The notes: generated from the sequence alone by a model not told the origin. A stretch of DNA of 64,000 nt from Shimia sp051201625 (GCF_051201625.1 NZ_CP179203.1:682001-746000); one strand, 5' to 3'. Positions 18,055 to 27,402 are shown, numbered from the stretch's first letter. A program made the numbers and translations.

Positions 18055-18693
18055 TCAACCTGTGCTCGGCGTCGTTCCTGTGTCCTCGAGAAGGAAGAAC
18101 TGCCCGATTATAGCTTCAATCTCATGGGCGGCACCATCGACGCGCGTTGATAGCATCGTAGCACCGACAGCGGCTGGAATTGCAACGATAAGCCCTGCAG
18201 CTGTAGTGAGAAGTGCTTGCCAAATGCCACCAGCTAAAACCGAAGCATTTGCGGAACCTTGCGCCATTTCCAGTTCCTGAAACGATTGAATCATGCCGAG
18301 AACTGTTCCTAGGAGGCCCATTAACGGAGCGACCATCGCGATTAATTCCAGCAAGCGGAGATGCCGGTTCATAATTTCTACCTCAACATTTCCACGTCGA
18401 GTCAACTCCGCCTCTAGCGGCTTTCTGGGCATTTTTTCAAGTGTCGCAGTGAGGGCATAGTGCGCAATTCTGTCTGCTGGAGCTTTTCCGGCAGCTAAAA
18501 CCGAGATTGCAGCCTCTTTATTGTTTTTCGACCATTTAACCAGTGCACTGTCACGCACGGACCTACCGGACCGCACCCGTGCTAACTGCAGCGCTTTGCT
18601 CAAGATCAACGTAAGCGACAGCATGGAAAGAATGGCAAGTATGACGATAATCGGGCCACCGGTTCCGACGGTAGAGAGAATTCCATCCAGCAT
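18055..18693 (-). CDS. exbB: ExbB/TolQ/MotA family proton-channel protein
   Basis: The 212-residue protein has three membrane spans. The first is near the N-terminus (GGPIIVILAILSML). The paired later spans carry the family signatures APLMGLLGTVLGMIQSF and ALLTTAAGLIVAIPAAV. It forms the ring around the ExbD subunits encoded next. It starts 3 bases after the small secreted-protein gene and runs into exbD after 6 bases, so all five genes from 19128 to 15399 form one operon. A TolQ role in envelope constriction is less likely because no tolA, tolB or pal genes are nearby. Confidence 0.9.
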   Translation of the reverse strand: MLDGILSTVGTGGPIIVILAILSMLSLTLILSKALQLARVRSGRSVRDSALVKWSKNNKEAAISVLAAGKAPADRIAHYALTATLEKMPRKPLEAELTRRGNVEVEIMNRHLRLLELIAMVAPLMGLLGTVLGMIQSFQELEMAQGSANASVLAGGIWQALLTTAAGLIVAIPAAVGATMLSTRVDGAAHEIEAIIGQFFLLEDTGTTPSTG

Positions 18694-18696
18694 AAG

Positions 18697-19128
18697 TTAT
18701 TTCACTAATGGTGCGGTTGCGCGGCTTTTAAGTGCGACGATTGGAAAGCAGTCTAAGTTGTCTTCGTTTTGTGGCTTGCAGCTCTCGATCGCGTGCAAAA
18801 GAATTTCTGAAATATCTGTGCATGCAATACCAGGTATCTCGAATAGTTTAAGAGTCGTGCGGGCCACGGGTAAGGGGGCGGCATCAATATTTAGAAGCCT
18901 ATCAATCACACCGTCGCCGTTTAGTATCGCAAGCGACATTTCAAAGCCCTCAAATGCCTTTCCGCTTTGGTTACGGAAAAGAAAGAATGCTCTGCAACCT
19001 CCTGAGTCCGATGTCTCAAACTTGTTGAGTTCGACAGTTAGTGATCCATCTTGGGCGGAAGCTCCGACCGGGTGAAGCATAGTCGAGGCCAGTCCGGCCC
19101 AAAGAATTTTTTTAAGACGTGCACGCAT
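18697..19128 (-). CDS. Small secreted protein of unknown function, first gene of the exbBDD operon
   Basis: The ATG at 19128 follows AGGGGAAG at a good distance and gives 143 residues with a basic N-terminus and a signal peptide ending GASAQDG. The mature part (LTVELNKFETSDSGGCRAFF, then LFRNQSGKAFEGFEMSLAI) looks like a small beta-sandwich and has four cysteines that could form two disulfides. I do not recognise a named family. Its place ahead of exbB suggests a periplasmic partner of the energised TonB-like complex. Longer in-frame starts upstream lack a signal peptide and a ribosome site. Confidence 0.7.
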   Translation of the reverse strand: MRARLKKILWAGLASTMLHPVGASAQDGSLTVELNKFETSDSGGCRAFFLFRNQSGKAFEGFEMSLAILNGDGVIDRLLNIDAAPLPVARTTLKLFEIPGIACTDISEILLHAIESCKPQNEDNLDCFPIVALKSRATAPLVK

Positions 19129-19438
19129 CTGACTTCCCCTATGTTGCTGACCCAGATCAAAAGCGAATAGACTGTTCCGGTCAAGGGCTGACTGCTTTGG
19201 AGGGCAATTGCGTAAGGGACTTAATGATCTGAGAAGTGGCCTATGCATCAGTAGAGCCGACGAAAAGTGCCTGCTCTAAATAGGTTAACAGACAATCTGT
19301 GTTTTCAGCATACCCTTTTTGCACTTTCAAAAACAATGTTGCGTGTCTAGCCAAATCCATTTTCTGTGTTAAGCTAGCGCTTTAATGTACCTTCATAAAT
19401 TGGGCACTTGATCTTTTTTCGGTTATCAAGGAGGAAAA
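19129..19438 (+). promoter_or_regulatory. Intergenic leader upstream of the T6SS operon
   Basis: These 310 bases separate the leftward exbB operon from tssA and must hold the promoters for both. They are AT-rich toward tssA. A near-palindrome, TTAAGCTAGCGCTTTAA, lies at about 19369-19385. tssA has a very strong ribosome site, AAGGAGG, 6 bases before its start. I could not pick a convincing -35/-10 pair or a sigma-54 (-24/-12) element by eye. Confidence 0.45.
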
Positions 19439-20461
19439 ATGGACATAGACGCACTTCTTCAAACGTTCGGAGAAGATGCTCCAAGTGGTGAAGATCTAGA
19501 GTACGATCAATCATTTACTGAGCTAGAAATTGCAGCGCAGCCCGGAGAGGAACGGCAAGCGGGAGATGAAATTCTTGCGGCATCTGAGCCTGACTACAAT
19601 GAGGTTTCAAAACTAGCGTTGGCTGTTCTGCAGCGTAGTCATGATCTGAGAGCTGCTATTTATTTCGCAGAAGCTCAGTTGCGCCTGAAGGGACTGCCAG
19701 GATTTGCGCAAGCAACTTCTTATCTGTCGCGCTGCCTCGATGAGCACTGGGATAACTGCCACCCTCAGTTGGATGAAGAGGACGACAATGATCCTACGAT
19801 GCGTGTAAATGCTGTTCTGTCGTTGACTGATTCAACTCGTATATTGCGCGGGGTACGCCGAGCCCCATTGACCTCTAGCCGGACGTTTGGCAAAATTTCA
19901 TTACGTGATATTGCCGTGGCCGAAGGTGACATTACCGCACCCGTCGATATGAGTAGCGTCCCCGATGTCGCCGGCGTTGCTGCTGCATTTCAAGACACCG
20001 CGGAAGACACATTACGAGAAATCGCTGAGGCCGCCGCCACGGCTTTGTCGGATGTTCAGTCGATTAGCGCAAAATTTGACTCAGAAACCCCGGGTCAAGG
20101 CCCAGACCTAGATCCATTGATCAAGATGTTGAGATTGGCATCAACTCGACTCTCAGGGGCACTTGGTGATCCCGATGTCGCAGAGGCTGGGGGCACTGAG
20201 TTGAAAAAAGGGCAAAGCGCGCCGGACCAGAAAATTAGTGCGCACGGCGCTGCTGTTAATTCACCCAACGATGTTCAAAATGCTTTGGATCGGATCATTG
20301 CGTATTACCAGCGTTATGAACCGTCGAGCCCTTTGCCACTTCTTTTGCTGAGGGCGAAAACCTTGGTGAGCGCCGATTTTGTGACAATTGTTAAGAACAT
20401 GGCCCCAGGTGGGTTAGATAATGTAAATTTAATTGGCGGAATCGAAGACGACTATGACTGA
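19439..20461 (+). CDS. tssA: TssA, T6SS cap/assembly protein (ImpA family)
   Basis: The 340-residue protein has the ImpA N-terminal domain (residues about 5-140) with the usual start DALLQTFGEDAPSGEDLEYD and the stretch KGLPGFAQATSYLS. A variable middle is followed by a helical C-terminus (DRIIAYYQRYEPSSPLPLLL). TssA coordinates baseplate docking and sheath elongation. It is the first gene of the rightward T6SS operon and has a strong AAGGAGG ribosome site. The C-terminal ending matches the form that lacks the long VasJ-type extension. Confidence 0.9.
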   Translation: MDIDALLQTFGEDAPSGEDLEYDQSFTELEIAAQPGEERQAGDEILAASEPDYNEVSKLALAVLQRSHDLRAAIYFAEAQLRLKGLPGFAQATSYLSRCLDEHWDNCHPQLDEEDDNDPTMRVNAVLSLTDSTRILRGVRRAPLTSSRTFGKISLRDIAVAEGDITAPVDMSSVPDVAGVAAAFQDTAEDTLREIAEAAATALSDVQSISAKFDSETPGQGPDLDPLIKMLRLASTRLSGALGDPDVAEAGGTELKKGQSAPDQKISAHGAAVNSPNDVQNALDRIIAYYQRYEPSSPLPLLLLRAKTLVSADFVTIVKNMAPGGLDNVNLIGGIEDDYD

Positions 20462-20547
20462 GGGTCACTAGTCGAAAATGACTAAATTAATTGCCATGAG
20501 TGTGTGGCGAACAGGGACAACGATAAGTCGCAAAGGAGCGTTATAAT

Positions 20548-21063
20548 ATGGCTGGAAGTTCCCAGAAGTTCATTGCCAGAAACCGTGCCCCAAGGGTTCA
20601 AATCGAATACGATGTGGAACTTTATGGCGCAGAAAAGAAAATTCAATTGCCCTTTGTGATGGGTGTTGTGTCTGATCTAGCGGGTAAATCGGAAGAGCCA
20701 CAACCGGCTGTTGCTGATCGCAAATTTCTAGAGATTGACGTGGACAACTTTGATGAGCGAATGAAGTCAATGAAGCCGCGCGCAGCTTTTACGGTGCCAA
20801 ATACGCTGACAGGCGAAGGCAATATGGCGGTAGATATTACGTTCGAGTCCATGGAGGACTTTAGCCCAGCCGCAATTGCGGCAAAGGTTGAGCCTTTGAA
20901 GGAATTGTTGGAGGCCCGGACGCAGCTTTCTAACCTAATGACATATATGGATGGCAAAACCGGCGCTGAAGAACTTATCAGTAAGATCATGCAGGATCCT
21001 GCACTTCTTAAAACGCTGGCTGCGCAACCCGCCCCTCAATCTGACAGTGAAGATCCGGAGTAA
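20548..21063 (+). CDS. tssB: TssB, small contractile-sheath subunit (VipA/ImpB)
   Basis: The 171-residue protein is a full-length VipA with the conserved opening RAPRVQIEYDVELYG, then IQLPFVMGVVSDLAGK, FTVPNTLTGEGNM and a C-terminal helix (LLEARTQLSNLMTYMDGK). It pairs with TssC to build the contractile sheath. The gap to tssC is 3 bases. Its N-terminal half is very close to the first domain of the giant fusion at 31620 (IEYDVELYG and IQLPFVM are shared), so one probably arose by duplication of the other. Confidence 0.96.
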   Translation: MAGSSQKFIARNRAPRVQIEYDVELYGAEKKIQLPFVMGVVSDLAGKSEEPQPAVADRKFLEIDVDNFDERMKSMKPRAAFTVPNTLTGEGNMAVDITFESMEDFSPAAIAAKVEPLKELLEARTQLSNLMTYMDGKTGAEELISKIMQDPALLKTLAAQPAPQSDSEDPE

Positions 21064-21066
21064 ACA

Positions 21067-22560
21067 ATGGCAGAATTAGAAAAAGAAGCCTCAGGCGCTG
21101 CTGAAGAAACGGCATTTGGGTCGTCTGACTTTGAGAATTTATTGAAGAAAGAGTTCCGCCCAAAATCTGATCAGGCCAAAACGGCTGTTGAGCAGGCGGT
21201 TAAGACACTGGCAGAACAGGCATTGGTTAACACTAATTTAGTTTCTGATGATGCACTCCGTTCGATTGAAAGCATTGTTGCTGAAATCGATCAAAAGCTG
21301 ACAGAGCAGGTAAACTTGATCTTGCATCACCAAGATTTCCAACAGTTGGAAAGCGCTTGGCGTGGATTGCACTATCTGGTGAACAACACTGAGACGGACG
21401 AGATGCTTAAGGTCCGTGTTATGAACATCTCCAAAAAAGAGATGCACAAAACCTTGCGCAAATTCAAAGGTACAGCTTGGGATCAATCGCCCATTTTTAA
21501 GAAGATGTACGAGGAAGAATTTGGCCAGTTTGGTGGAGAGCCTTACGGTTCGTTGGTTGCCGATTATCATTTTGATCACAGCCCGCCCGATGTGGAGCTC
21601 TTAGGGGAGATGGCCAAGATCGCAGCTGCTGCCCATTGTCCACTGATCACTGGTGCCAATCCGACGCTATTTCAAATGGACAGCTGGTCAGAACTGGCTA
21701 ACCCGCGTGATCTAACCAAGATATTTCAAACACCGGAGTATGCAGCGTGGCGGTCTTTGCGTGAAAGCGAGGACAGTAAATATGTGGGCCTGGCAATGCC
21801 GCGTTTTCTGGGACGCCTTCCTTACGGATCAAAAACTGACCCAGTCGAGGGGTTTGCATTCGAAGAAGAAACAGATGGCGCTGACAGCAGCAAATACGGC
21901 TGGGTCAATGCCGCTTATGGTATGGCGGTAAATATCAATCGCTCTTTTAAGGAATATGGTTGGTGCTCGCGGATCCGAGGTATCGAAAGCGGCGGCGCTG
22001 TTGAAAACTTGCCCTCGCATACTTTCCCAACAGATGACGGCGGTGTCGATCAAAAATGTCCAACTGAAATTGCTATCTCGGACCGTCGTGAAGCGGAGCT
22101 TGCGGCAAACGGTATGATGCCTTTAATTCATCGCAAAAACTCGGACATTGCTGCTTTCATAGGCGCGCAGTCTCTCCACAAACCGGCGGAGTATGATGAC
22201 GACGATGCTACCGCAAATGCCAATCTTGCTGCTCGACTTCCGTATCTCTTTGCGACTTGTCGCTTTGCGCATTACTTAAAATGTATTGTGCGGGACAAAG
22301 TAGGTTCGTACAAAAGTCGAGACGAAATGCAAGCTTGGTTGCAGGACTGGATTAATCAGTACGTTGATTTGAATTCGGCAACTTCTCCTGAAGAAGTAAA
22401 AGCACGACAGCCACTGGCTGCAGCAGAAGTTGTTGTTGAAGAAGTGGAGGGTAATCCTGGTTACTATTCTTCAAAATTCTTCCTACGTCCTCATTACCAA
22501 CTGGAAGGCCTGTCCGTTTCATTGCGGCTGGTTTCTAAATTACCTACTGAAAAAGGCTGA
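21067..22560 (+). CDS. tssC: TssC, large contractile-sheath subunit (VipB/ImpC)
   Basis: The 497-residue protein is a complete VipB. It has the LHHQDFQQLESAWRGLHYL motif, FGRLPYGSKTDP-type core residues, and the C-terminal sheath segment ending FFLRPHYQLEGLSVSLRLV. That last segment forms the interlocking strands of the sheath in known structures. It lies 3 bases after tssB. It is the ordinary sheath subunit of this system, and comparison with it shows what the fusion protein at 31620 lacks. Confidence 0.96.
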   Translation: MAELEKEASGAAEETAFGSSDFENLLKKEFRPKSDQAKTAVEQAVKTLAEQALVNTNLVSDDALRSIESIVAEIDQKLTEQVNLILHHQDFQQLESAWRGLHYLVNNTETDEMLKVRVMNISKKEMHKTLRKFKGTAWDQSPIFKKMYEEEFGQFGGEPYGSLVADYHFDHSPPDVELLGEMAKIAAAAHCPLITGANPTLFQMDSWSELANPRDLTKIFQTPEYAAWRSLRESEDSKYVGLAMPRFLGRLPYGSKTDPVEGFAFEEETDGADSSKYGWVNAAYGMAVNINRSFKEYGWCSRIRGIESGGAVENLPSHTFPTDDGGVDQKCPTEIAISDRREAELAANGMMPLIHRKNSDIAAFIGAQSLHKPAEYDDDDATANANLAARLPYLFATCRFAHYLKCIVRDKVGSYKSRDEMQAWLQDWINQYVDLNSATSPEEVKARQPLAAAEVVVEEVEGNPGYYSSKFFLRPHYQLEGLSVSLRLVSKLPTEKG

Positions 22561-22603
22561 TCTAAAACGGTCTAAAAACTGACGATGAAAGGAAACATTT
22601 CCA

Positions 22604-23125
22604 ATGGCTTTTGACGCATTTTGCTATTTTAAGGGATCCGACGTTTCGGGTGAAACTCAGGATAAGACATTCAGTAAAGAAGGGGCCTTCGAAATCCTCA
22701 GCTTTGAAATTGGCGCTGAAAATAACATAAATATTGGATCAATTTCTTCTGGTGGCGGTGCTGGCAAGGCAACGTTTAAGGAGCTTACTATCACCAAGAA
22801 GACTGACTCTGCTTCTTGTGCGATGTTCTCAAAACTGTGTGAGGGCAATCACTTCGACGAAATGGTGATTGAGCTTCGTCGTGCAGGCGGATCAGCGGGT
22901 GTGTCCGGACAGACCTTTCTGAAGTGGCAATTTGCACTTGTAATGATCCAAGACATCAGTTGGTCTGGCTCGGACGGGGATGATATTTGCGAAGAGACTG
23001 TTGTTATCCAATATGGCGCGATGAAAGTGGCTTACACGCAACAGAATGAGCAAGGTAAGAAAGGTTCGGAGTATAGTGGCGAATGGAGCCGTGTGCTAAA
23101 TACGGCCAACTTGGCGGTGAAATAG
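22604..23125 (+). CDS. hcp: Hcp, T6SS tube protein (TssD)
   Basis: The 173-residue protein begins MAFDAFCYFKGSDVSGET and has the Hcp core (FEILSFEIGAENN, then FKELTITKKTDSAS), typical of the ring-forming tube subunit that is expelled with VgrG. The start is preceded by GAAAGGAAA. A strong stem-loop follows the stop at 23150-23187. Hcp is usually needed in far larger amounts than the other components, and the stem-loop may help to achieve that. Confidence 0.96.
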   Translation: MAFDAFCYFKGSDVSGETQDKTFSKEGAFEILSFEIGAENNINIGSISSGGGAGKATFKELTITKKTDSASCAMFSKLCEGNHFDEMVIELRRAGGSAGVSGQTFLKWQFALVMIQDISWSGSDGDDICEETVVIQYGAMKVAYTQQNEQGKKGSEYSGEWSRVLNTANLAVK

Positions 23126-23149
23126 AGATCTCTGATATTTGATTTTAAA

Positions 23150-23187
23150 ACAAGGCGGTAGGCTCCCAATGGGAGTTTGCCGCTTGT
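23150..23187 (+). terminator. Strong stem-loop without U-tract between hcp and tagJ
   Basis: The left arm at 23150-23167 and the right arm at 23171-23187 pair over about 17 positions with one bulged G, three G-U pairs and the small loop AAT. No T-run follows, so a simple rho-independent terminator is unlikely. It is better read as a processing or stability hairpin, or partial attenuator, that raises hcp mRNA relative to the downstream genes. Confidence 0.7.
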
Positions 23188-23215
23188 CAGGGAATGAATC
23201 TGTTGGGAGAAGAGC

Positions 23216-24028
23216 GTGCTTGCAGAAGATCTACTGAAAGCTGGGGACCTCGATGGGGCGCTAGTGGCCCTACAGGATGCTGTAAAAGCTGATGCGGCCA
23301 ACCCGAATTTGCGGATTTTTCTGTTTCAACTTCTGTGTGTTAGAGGCGAATGGAAACGAGCAATAACACAACTTAAGGTTTCGGCAGAGCTGGATACTTT
23401 GGCCACGCCAATGGCTCAGACTTATCGCGAAGGTATAATCTGTGAGGTATATCGGGAAAAGGTATTTGCTGGCGAAAAAGACCCTTTGATTTTCGGTGAG
23501 CCCCAAGAATGGGTGGCGCTAATGATCGAAGCCTTAAAGGCGCAAGCCAACGGGCAGGCGGACTTAGCGGCTAAAACGCGTGCGCGCGCCTTCGATTTGG
23601 CCCCGGCAGTCAGTGGCCAAATTGATGGACAGGCTTTTGATTGGATAGCGGACGCAGACATGCGTGTTGGTCCCATCTTGGAAGCCGTCGTGAACGGGCG
23701 CTATTTCTGGATGCCCTTTGACACCATAAAGCACATCGCATTTGACGACCCGGCAGATTTGCGCGATGCAGTTTGGACGCCAGCCACAATCACCCTAGCC
23801 AACGCTGGCGATATAGTCGCTTTGATTCCCACGCGTTACAGCGGAACAATACAGTCGGACAATTCTGCCGCTAAACTCGCTCGTGCAACAGACTGGGTCG
23901 ATCTGGGTGGTGGCACCTTCGCGGGGATTGGACAACGAATTCTTACTTCCGATCAGGGGGATAAAGCGTTGATGGATATCCGTGCTATCACCCTTAATAC
24001 ATCTCAAGAGGTGACCTCTAATGTCTGA
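23216..24028 (+). CDS. tagJ: TagJ (ImpE family) T6SS accessory protein
   Basis: The GTG at 23216 has GGGAGA 6 bases upstream and gives 270 residues. The N-terminus has TPR-like helices (LLKAGDLDGALVALQDAVKA), and the C-terminus has the ImpE core (VNGRYFWMPFDTIKHIAF, then DAVWTPATITLANAG). In characterised systems TagJ binds the TssB N-terminus and is linked to ClpV recycling of the sheath. It overlaps tssE by 8 bases, so the two are translationally coupled. Confidence 0.92.
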   Translation: MLAEDLLKAGDLDGALVALQDAVKADAANPNLRIFLFQLLCVRGEWKRAITQLKVSAELDTLATPMAQTYREGIICEVYREKVFAGEKDPLIFGEPQEWVALMIEALKAQANGQADLAAKTRARAFDLAPAVSGQIDGQAFDWIADADMRVGPILEAVVNGRYFWMPFDTIKHIAFDDPADLRDAVWTPATITLANAGDIVALIPTRYSGTIQSDNSAAKLARATDWVDLGGGTFAGIGQRILTSDQGDKALMDIRAITLNTSQEVTSNV

Positions 24029-24518
24029 CAGAACGATCGCAGAGAGGCTACAACCATCTCTTCTGGATCGCCTGACAGACAATCAGCCGACTGAAAAAAC
24101 GGAACGCCGTGATGACAGGGTCATCGACTTGCGACAAATGCGCGAAATTATCCAACGCGATCTTGCATGGTTACTTAATACGTCCGACAACAGCGCGTTA
24201 ATTGACGAACGGCAGTATCCGAATGTCGTTAAGTCGGTGCTGAACTATGGCATTAAAGAAGTGGCTGGTGACTTTTCGACAAAAGAACGTGCTGAGATCA
24301 TACGCAAGTCAATTGCTGCCTCAATTCGCAGTTACGAGCCGCGTATTCATCCCGGCACTATTGATGTTCAATTGCGTTTGGAAAAAGATCACCGCGATAC
24401 ACTTGTGACCTTTGATATTCGTGCAGACATGTGGGCACAGCCGATGCCAATTGAGCTGTACCTCCGATCAGAGGTTGACGTGACTACTGGAGAGCTTGCT
24501 CTGGAAAGGGTGGCATAG
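24021..24518 (+). CDS. tssE: TssE, baseplate protein (gp25-like)
   Basis: The 165-residue protein has the gp25/lysozyme-like fold markers: RDLAWLLNTSDN near residue 47, the YPNVVKSVLNYGI helix and the Glu-rich strand IRSYEPRIHPGTIDVQL. TssE is a baseplate wedge component that starts sheath polymerisation. It overlaps tagJ by 8 bases and is followed by tssF after 7 bases. Length and motifs are ordinary for the family. Confidence 0.94.
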   Translation: MSDRTIAERLQPSLLDRLTDNQPTEKTERRDDRVIDLRQMREIIQRDLAWLLNTSDNSALIDERQYPNVVKSVLNYGIKEVAGDFSTKERAEIIRKSIAASIRSYEPRIHPGTIDVQLRLEKDHRDTLVTFDIRADMWAQPMPIELYLRSEVDVTTGELALERVA

Positions 24519-24525
24519 CGTTACG

Positions 24526-26403
24526 ATGGATACACGGCTTCTAAAACATTATGAGGGTGAACTAGCCTTTATGCGCGACATGGGAGCAGAGTTTTCTCAA
24601 GCTTATCCAAAAATTGCGTCACGTCTAGGTATGGATGGGGTTGAGGTCGTTGATCCATACATTGAGCGTCTTCTTGAAGGAGTGGCATTCCTGTCGGCTC
24701 GTGTTCAACTTGAACTGGAACTTCAGTATCCAAAGCTTACCAGCCACCTTCTTGAAATTATTTATCCCCACTACCTTGCGCCGACACCATCTATGATGAT
24801 TGCAGCGTTCGAACCAGACATGCAGAATGCACTTCTGGAAGATGGATACAAAATTACACGTGGCAGTGAGCTTCGCAGTGTGCTTGGGGATGATGACCAA
24901 ACGTCATGCGTGTTTCGCACCTCGGATGACGTCATCATGTGGCCGATAGAGATTTCCGAAGCGGAGTATATCGAAGGTCGTGGAGAGTTGCTCGCGGCTG
25001 GTGTGTCTCGTGAGAGTCAGGCGCAGGCGGCTATCCGAATTCGATTGCATAGGGCAGGTGATCTGCCAATTTCAGAGCTTTCTTTGAACAACCTTAGTCT
25101 ATTTCTGAATGGACAAGAAGGCAAAAACTGGACGCTGCACGAACTGCTTTGCACGCAAGTATGTGGCTTGCTGGCAAGATCCACAGATCGCCGCGCAGAC
25201 TGGACTACAGAACTTCATCAGGGGGCTGTGGTTGCTAAAGGTTTCGAGGCAGCGGAAGCTCTTTTGCCAACGCCGCAGCGGTCATTTGATGGCTATCGTT
25301 TGCTGCAAGAGTACTTCGCGATGCCAGAGCGGTTCCACTTTGTGGAATTACAAGGCATTTCAATGGCTCTGGCTCGTTCAAAAGGCAGCGACGTCGATAT
25401 ATATATTTTGTTTGATGAAGGAGACTCCGATGTAGCTGCCGGCGTGACGCCATCTGCGTTTACATTAAACGCGGCGCCTGCTGTAAATCTTTTTAAGAGA
25501 CGCTGTGATCGGGTACACGTTACGGGCAAGGACGTAGAACAACACGTTGTCGTGGATCGCACTGCACCATTGGATTACGAGGTACACAGTATACGAAGTG
25601 TGTCTGGGATTAGTGCCGACGGACAGCCCGATGTAAGGTTTCGCACGTTTTATTCTGCTGATGATTTGACTGCGGTAGGAGAAAGCCATTCGGCGTACTT
25701 CACTCAATCGCGCAAAATGCGACAAAGAGCCGAAAGAGAGCGTTTAAAGGGAGTACGCACGTCTTATTTGGGCTCTGAGATTTACTTATCTTTGGTGGAC
25801 TCATCACAGGCACCCTACGGCGCGAACGTCGATCAATTGGCGATAGAGGCAGACGTAACCAACAGAGATTTGCCTTTATTATTGCCAAGCGGGTCTAAAG
25901 ATGTGTTTTACCTGCCAGATGGTGGGCCGATAGCGCATATCACTACGCCAGTGGGGCCGACTCGTCCGCGGCCAACACTCGCGCAGGGTGACACCGCATG
26001 GCGATTAATCAGTCACTTGAGTTTGAACTATTTGTCAATTGCACAGTCTTCTAGTGATGACAGTGCAGGGGCTCTGCGAGAATTAGTTGGTATATACGCA
26101 CCTGAGGGCAATCGCGTGTTGAAAAAGCAGCTTGAAGGTTTGATTGGCGTGTCGACGAGACCAATTGTGCGGCGTATGGTTGACGATGTTTTATCTACGG
26201 CCGTGCGTGGTCTTGAAATCACGCTGCTCTTTGACGAGAGTTTTTACGAAGGTACCAACGTCTATTTAATGGGGGCAGTATTGGAAAAATTTTTCCGTAA
26301 GTACGTATCAATAAATAGTTTTACCGAAACAGTGCTAGTGACCCAACAACGTGGGGAGATTAAGAGATGGCGCCCAGAGACGGGGTTAGGGCGGATAATC
26401 TAA
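24526..26403 (+). CDS. tssF: TssF, baseplate wedge protein (ImpG/VasA)
   Basis: From the ATG at 24526 the protein has 625 residues and opens with the conserved TssF start TRLLKHYEGELAFMRDMGAE. The YIERLLEGVAFLSARVQ and LEIIYPHYLAPTPSM motifs follow. An in-frame TTG at 24496 inside tssE would add ten residues that do not fit the family. TssF with TssG and TssE makes the baseplate wedge. Its end overlaps the start of tssG by 37 bases. Confidence 0.95.
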   Translation: MDTRLLKHYEGELAFMRDMGAEFSQAYPKIASRLGMDGVEVVDPYIERLLEGVAFLSARVQLELELQYPKLTSHLLEIIYPHYLAPTPSMMIAAFEPDMQNALLEDGYKITRGSELRSVLGDDDQTSCVFRTSDDVIMWPIEISEAEYIEGRGELLAAGVSRESQAQAAIRIRLHRAGDLPISELSLNNLSLFLNGQEGKNWTLHELLCTQVCGLLARSTDRRADWTTELHQGAVVAKGFEAAEALLPTPQRSFDGYRLLQEYFAMPERFHFVELQGISMALARSKGSDVDIYILFDEGDSDVAAGVTPSAFTLNAAPAVNLFKRRCDRVHVTGKDVEQHVVVDRTAPLDYEVHSIRSVSGISADGQPDVRFRTFYSADDLTAVGESHSAYFTQSRKMRQRAERERLKGVRTSYLGSEIYLSLVDSSQAPYGANVDQLAIEADVTNRDLPLLLPSGSKDVFYLPDGGPIAHITTPVGPTRPRPTLAQGDTAWRLISHLSLNYLSIAQSSSDDSAGALRELVGIYAPEGNRVLKKQLEGLIGVSTRPIVRRMVDDVLSTAVRGLEITLLFDESFYEGTNVYLMGAVLEKFFRKYVSINSFTETVLVTQQRGEIKRWRPETGLGRII

Positions 26404-27402
26404 CACATTTAGATAAGCTCAGAGATACCCCTGAAAAACATCATATTTTTCACGCATTCCGAATTTTGGAGAGCGCGTTTCCGGATGCTCCACGCATTGG
26501 CAACAGCCGACGCCCACGTGAGGATAACGTGCGTTTCGAACAAGAAGCTGAACTGTCTTTTCCTCCATCCACCGTGTCAGATTTTGCCATGGGAAAAGCA
26601 GGCAAACCTGCGCGATTGACCAATCGATTTTTTGGCCTTTTTGGGCCGCATGGTCCCTTGCCGCTGCACTTGACCGAGTATGCGCGTGATCGGCTCCGAC
26701 AGCATCGTGATCCAACCTTCGTTGCGTTTGCAAATACATTAACGCATCGCATGATGTCTCTTTTATTTCGCGCTTGGCGCTCTGGGCAGCCGGCCCAGCT
26801 TTGATCGGGGAGACAATGATGCCTTTGAACGAAAAGTCGCAGCCTTGGCGGGGTACCGAGGCGATCACATGCGGGGACGCGACGATTTCCCGGATCTAGC
26901 CAAAAGACACTTCACTGGGTTATTATCACAAGGTACTCGAAATGCCGAAGGGCTGGTTTCAATCGTGTCAGCCTTTTTCGATGCGCGCGTTGGGATCACC
27001 CAATTTGTAGGGTCTTGGCTGGAACTAGAACCAGGAGACCGCTGGGAGTTGGGTCGTCCATCGGCATTGGGGCAATCGACGTCGATTGGAGAACGCGTTT
27101 GGACGCGAAGCTCAAAATTTCGGCTAGTAATAGGTCCATTGACATTAGATGAGTACACTAGGCTGTTGCCGGGAGGCGCATCGATGGAGCGATTGCGCTC
27201 GATTGTACGTAATTATGTCGGGGATGCGTTAGATTGGGACGTGAACCTAATTCTGCAAGCCAAGGAAATACCCGAGCCGATATTGGGTCAAACGGTGCGA
27301 CTAGGTCAAACTTGTTGGATCGGTGAGAATAATACTAACGAAGATGCGAGTGATCTGTTTTTAGATCCAGGCTTTTGCCACGCGTCATCATCATCTTTTT
27401 AG
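26367..27402 (+). pseudogene. tssG: TssG (ImpH/VasB) baseplate gene interrupted by a +1 frameshift
   Basis: The first part (26367-26804, 145 codons) has the TssG opening (KHHIFHAFRILESAFPDAPRI), the RFFGLFGPHGPLPLHLTEYA motif and HRMMSLLFRAWRSGQPA, then stops. The second part continues in the next frame from about 26797 (SFDRGDNDAFERKV), with DFPDLAKRHFTG and the LELEPGDRWELG core to 27402. Removing one C from the CCC run at 26794-26796 would give QPASFDRG and a normal protein of about 344 residues. TssG is essential for assembly, so a sequencing error, a true lesion or a recoding event are all possible. The start has GGGGAGA upstream. Confidence 0.9.

Noticed and set aside
26845..27402. A separate gene for the second half of TssG.
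   Set aside because: TssG sequence continues upstream of this start to about 26797 in the same frame, so it is the downstream part of one frameshifted gene.
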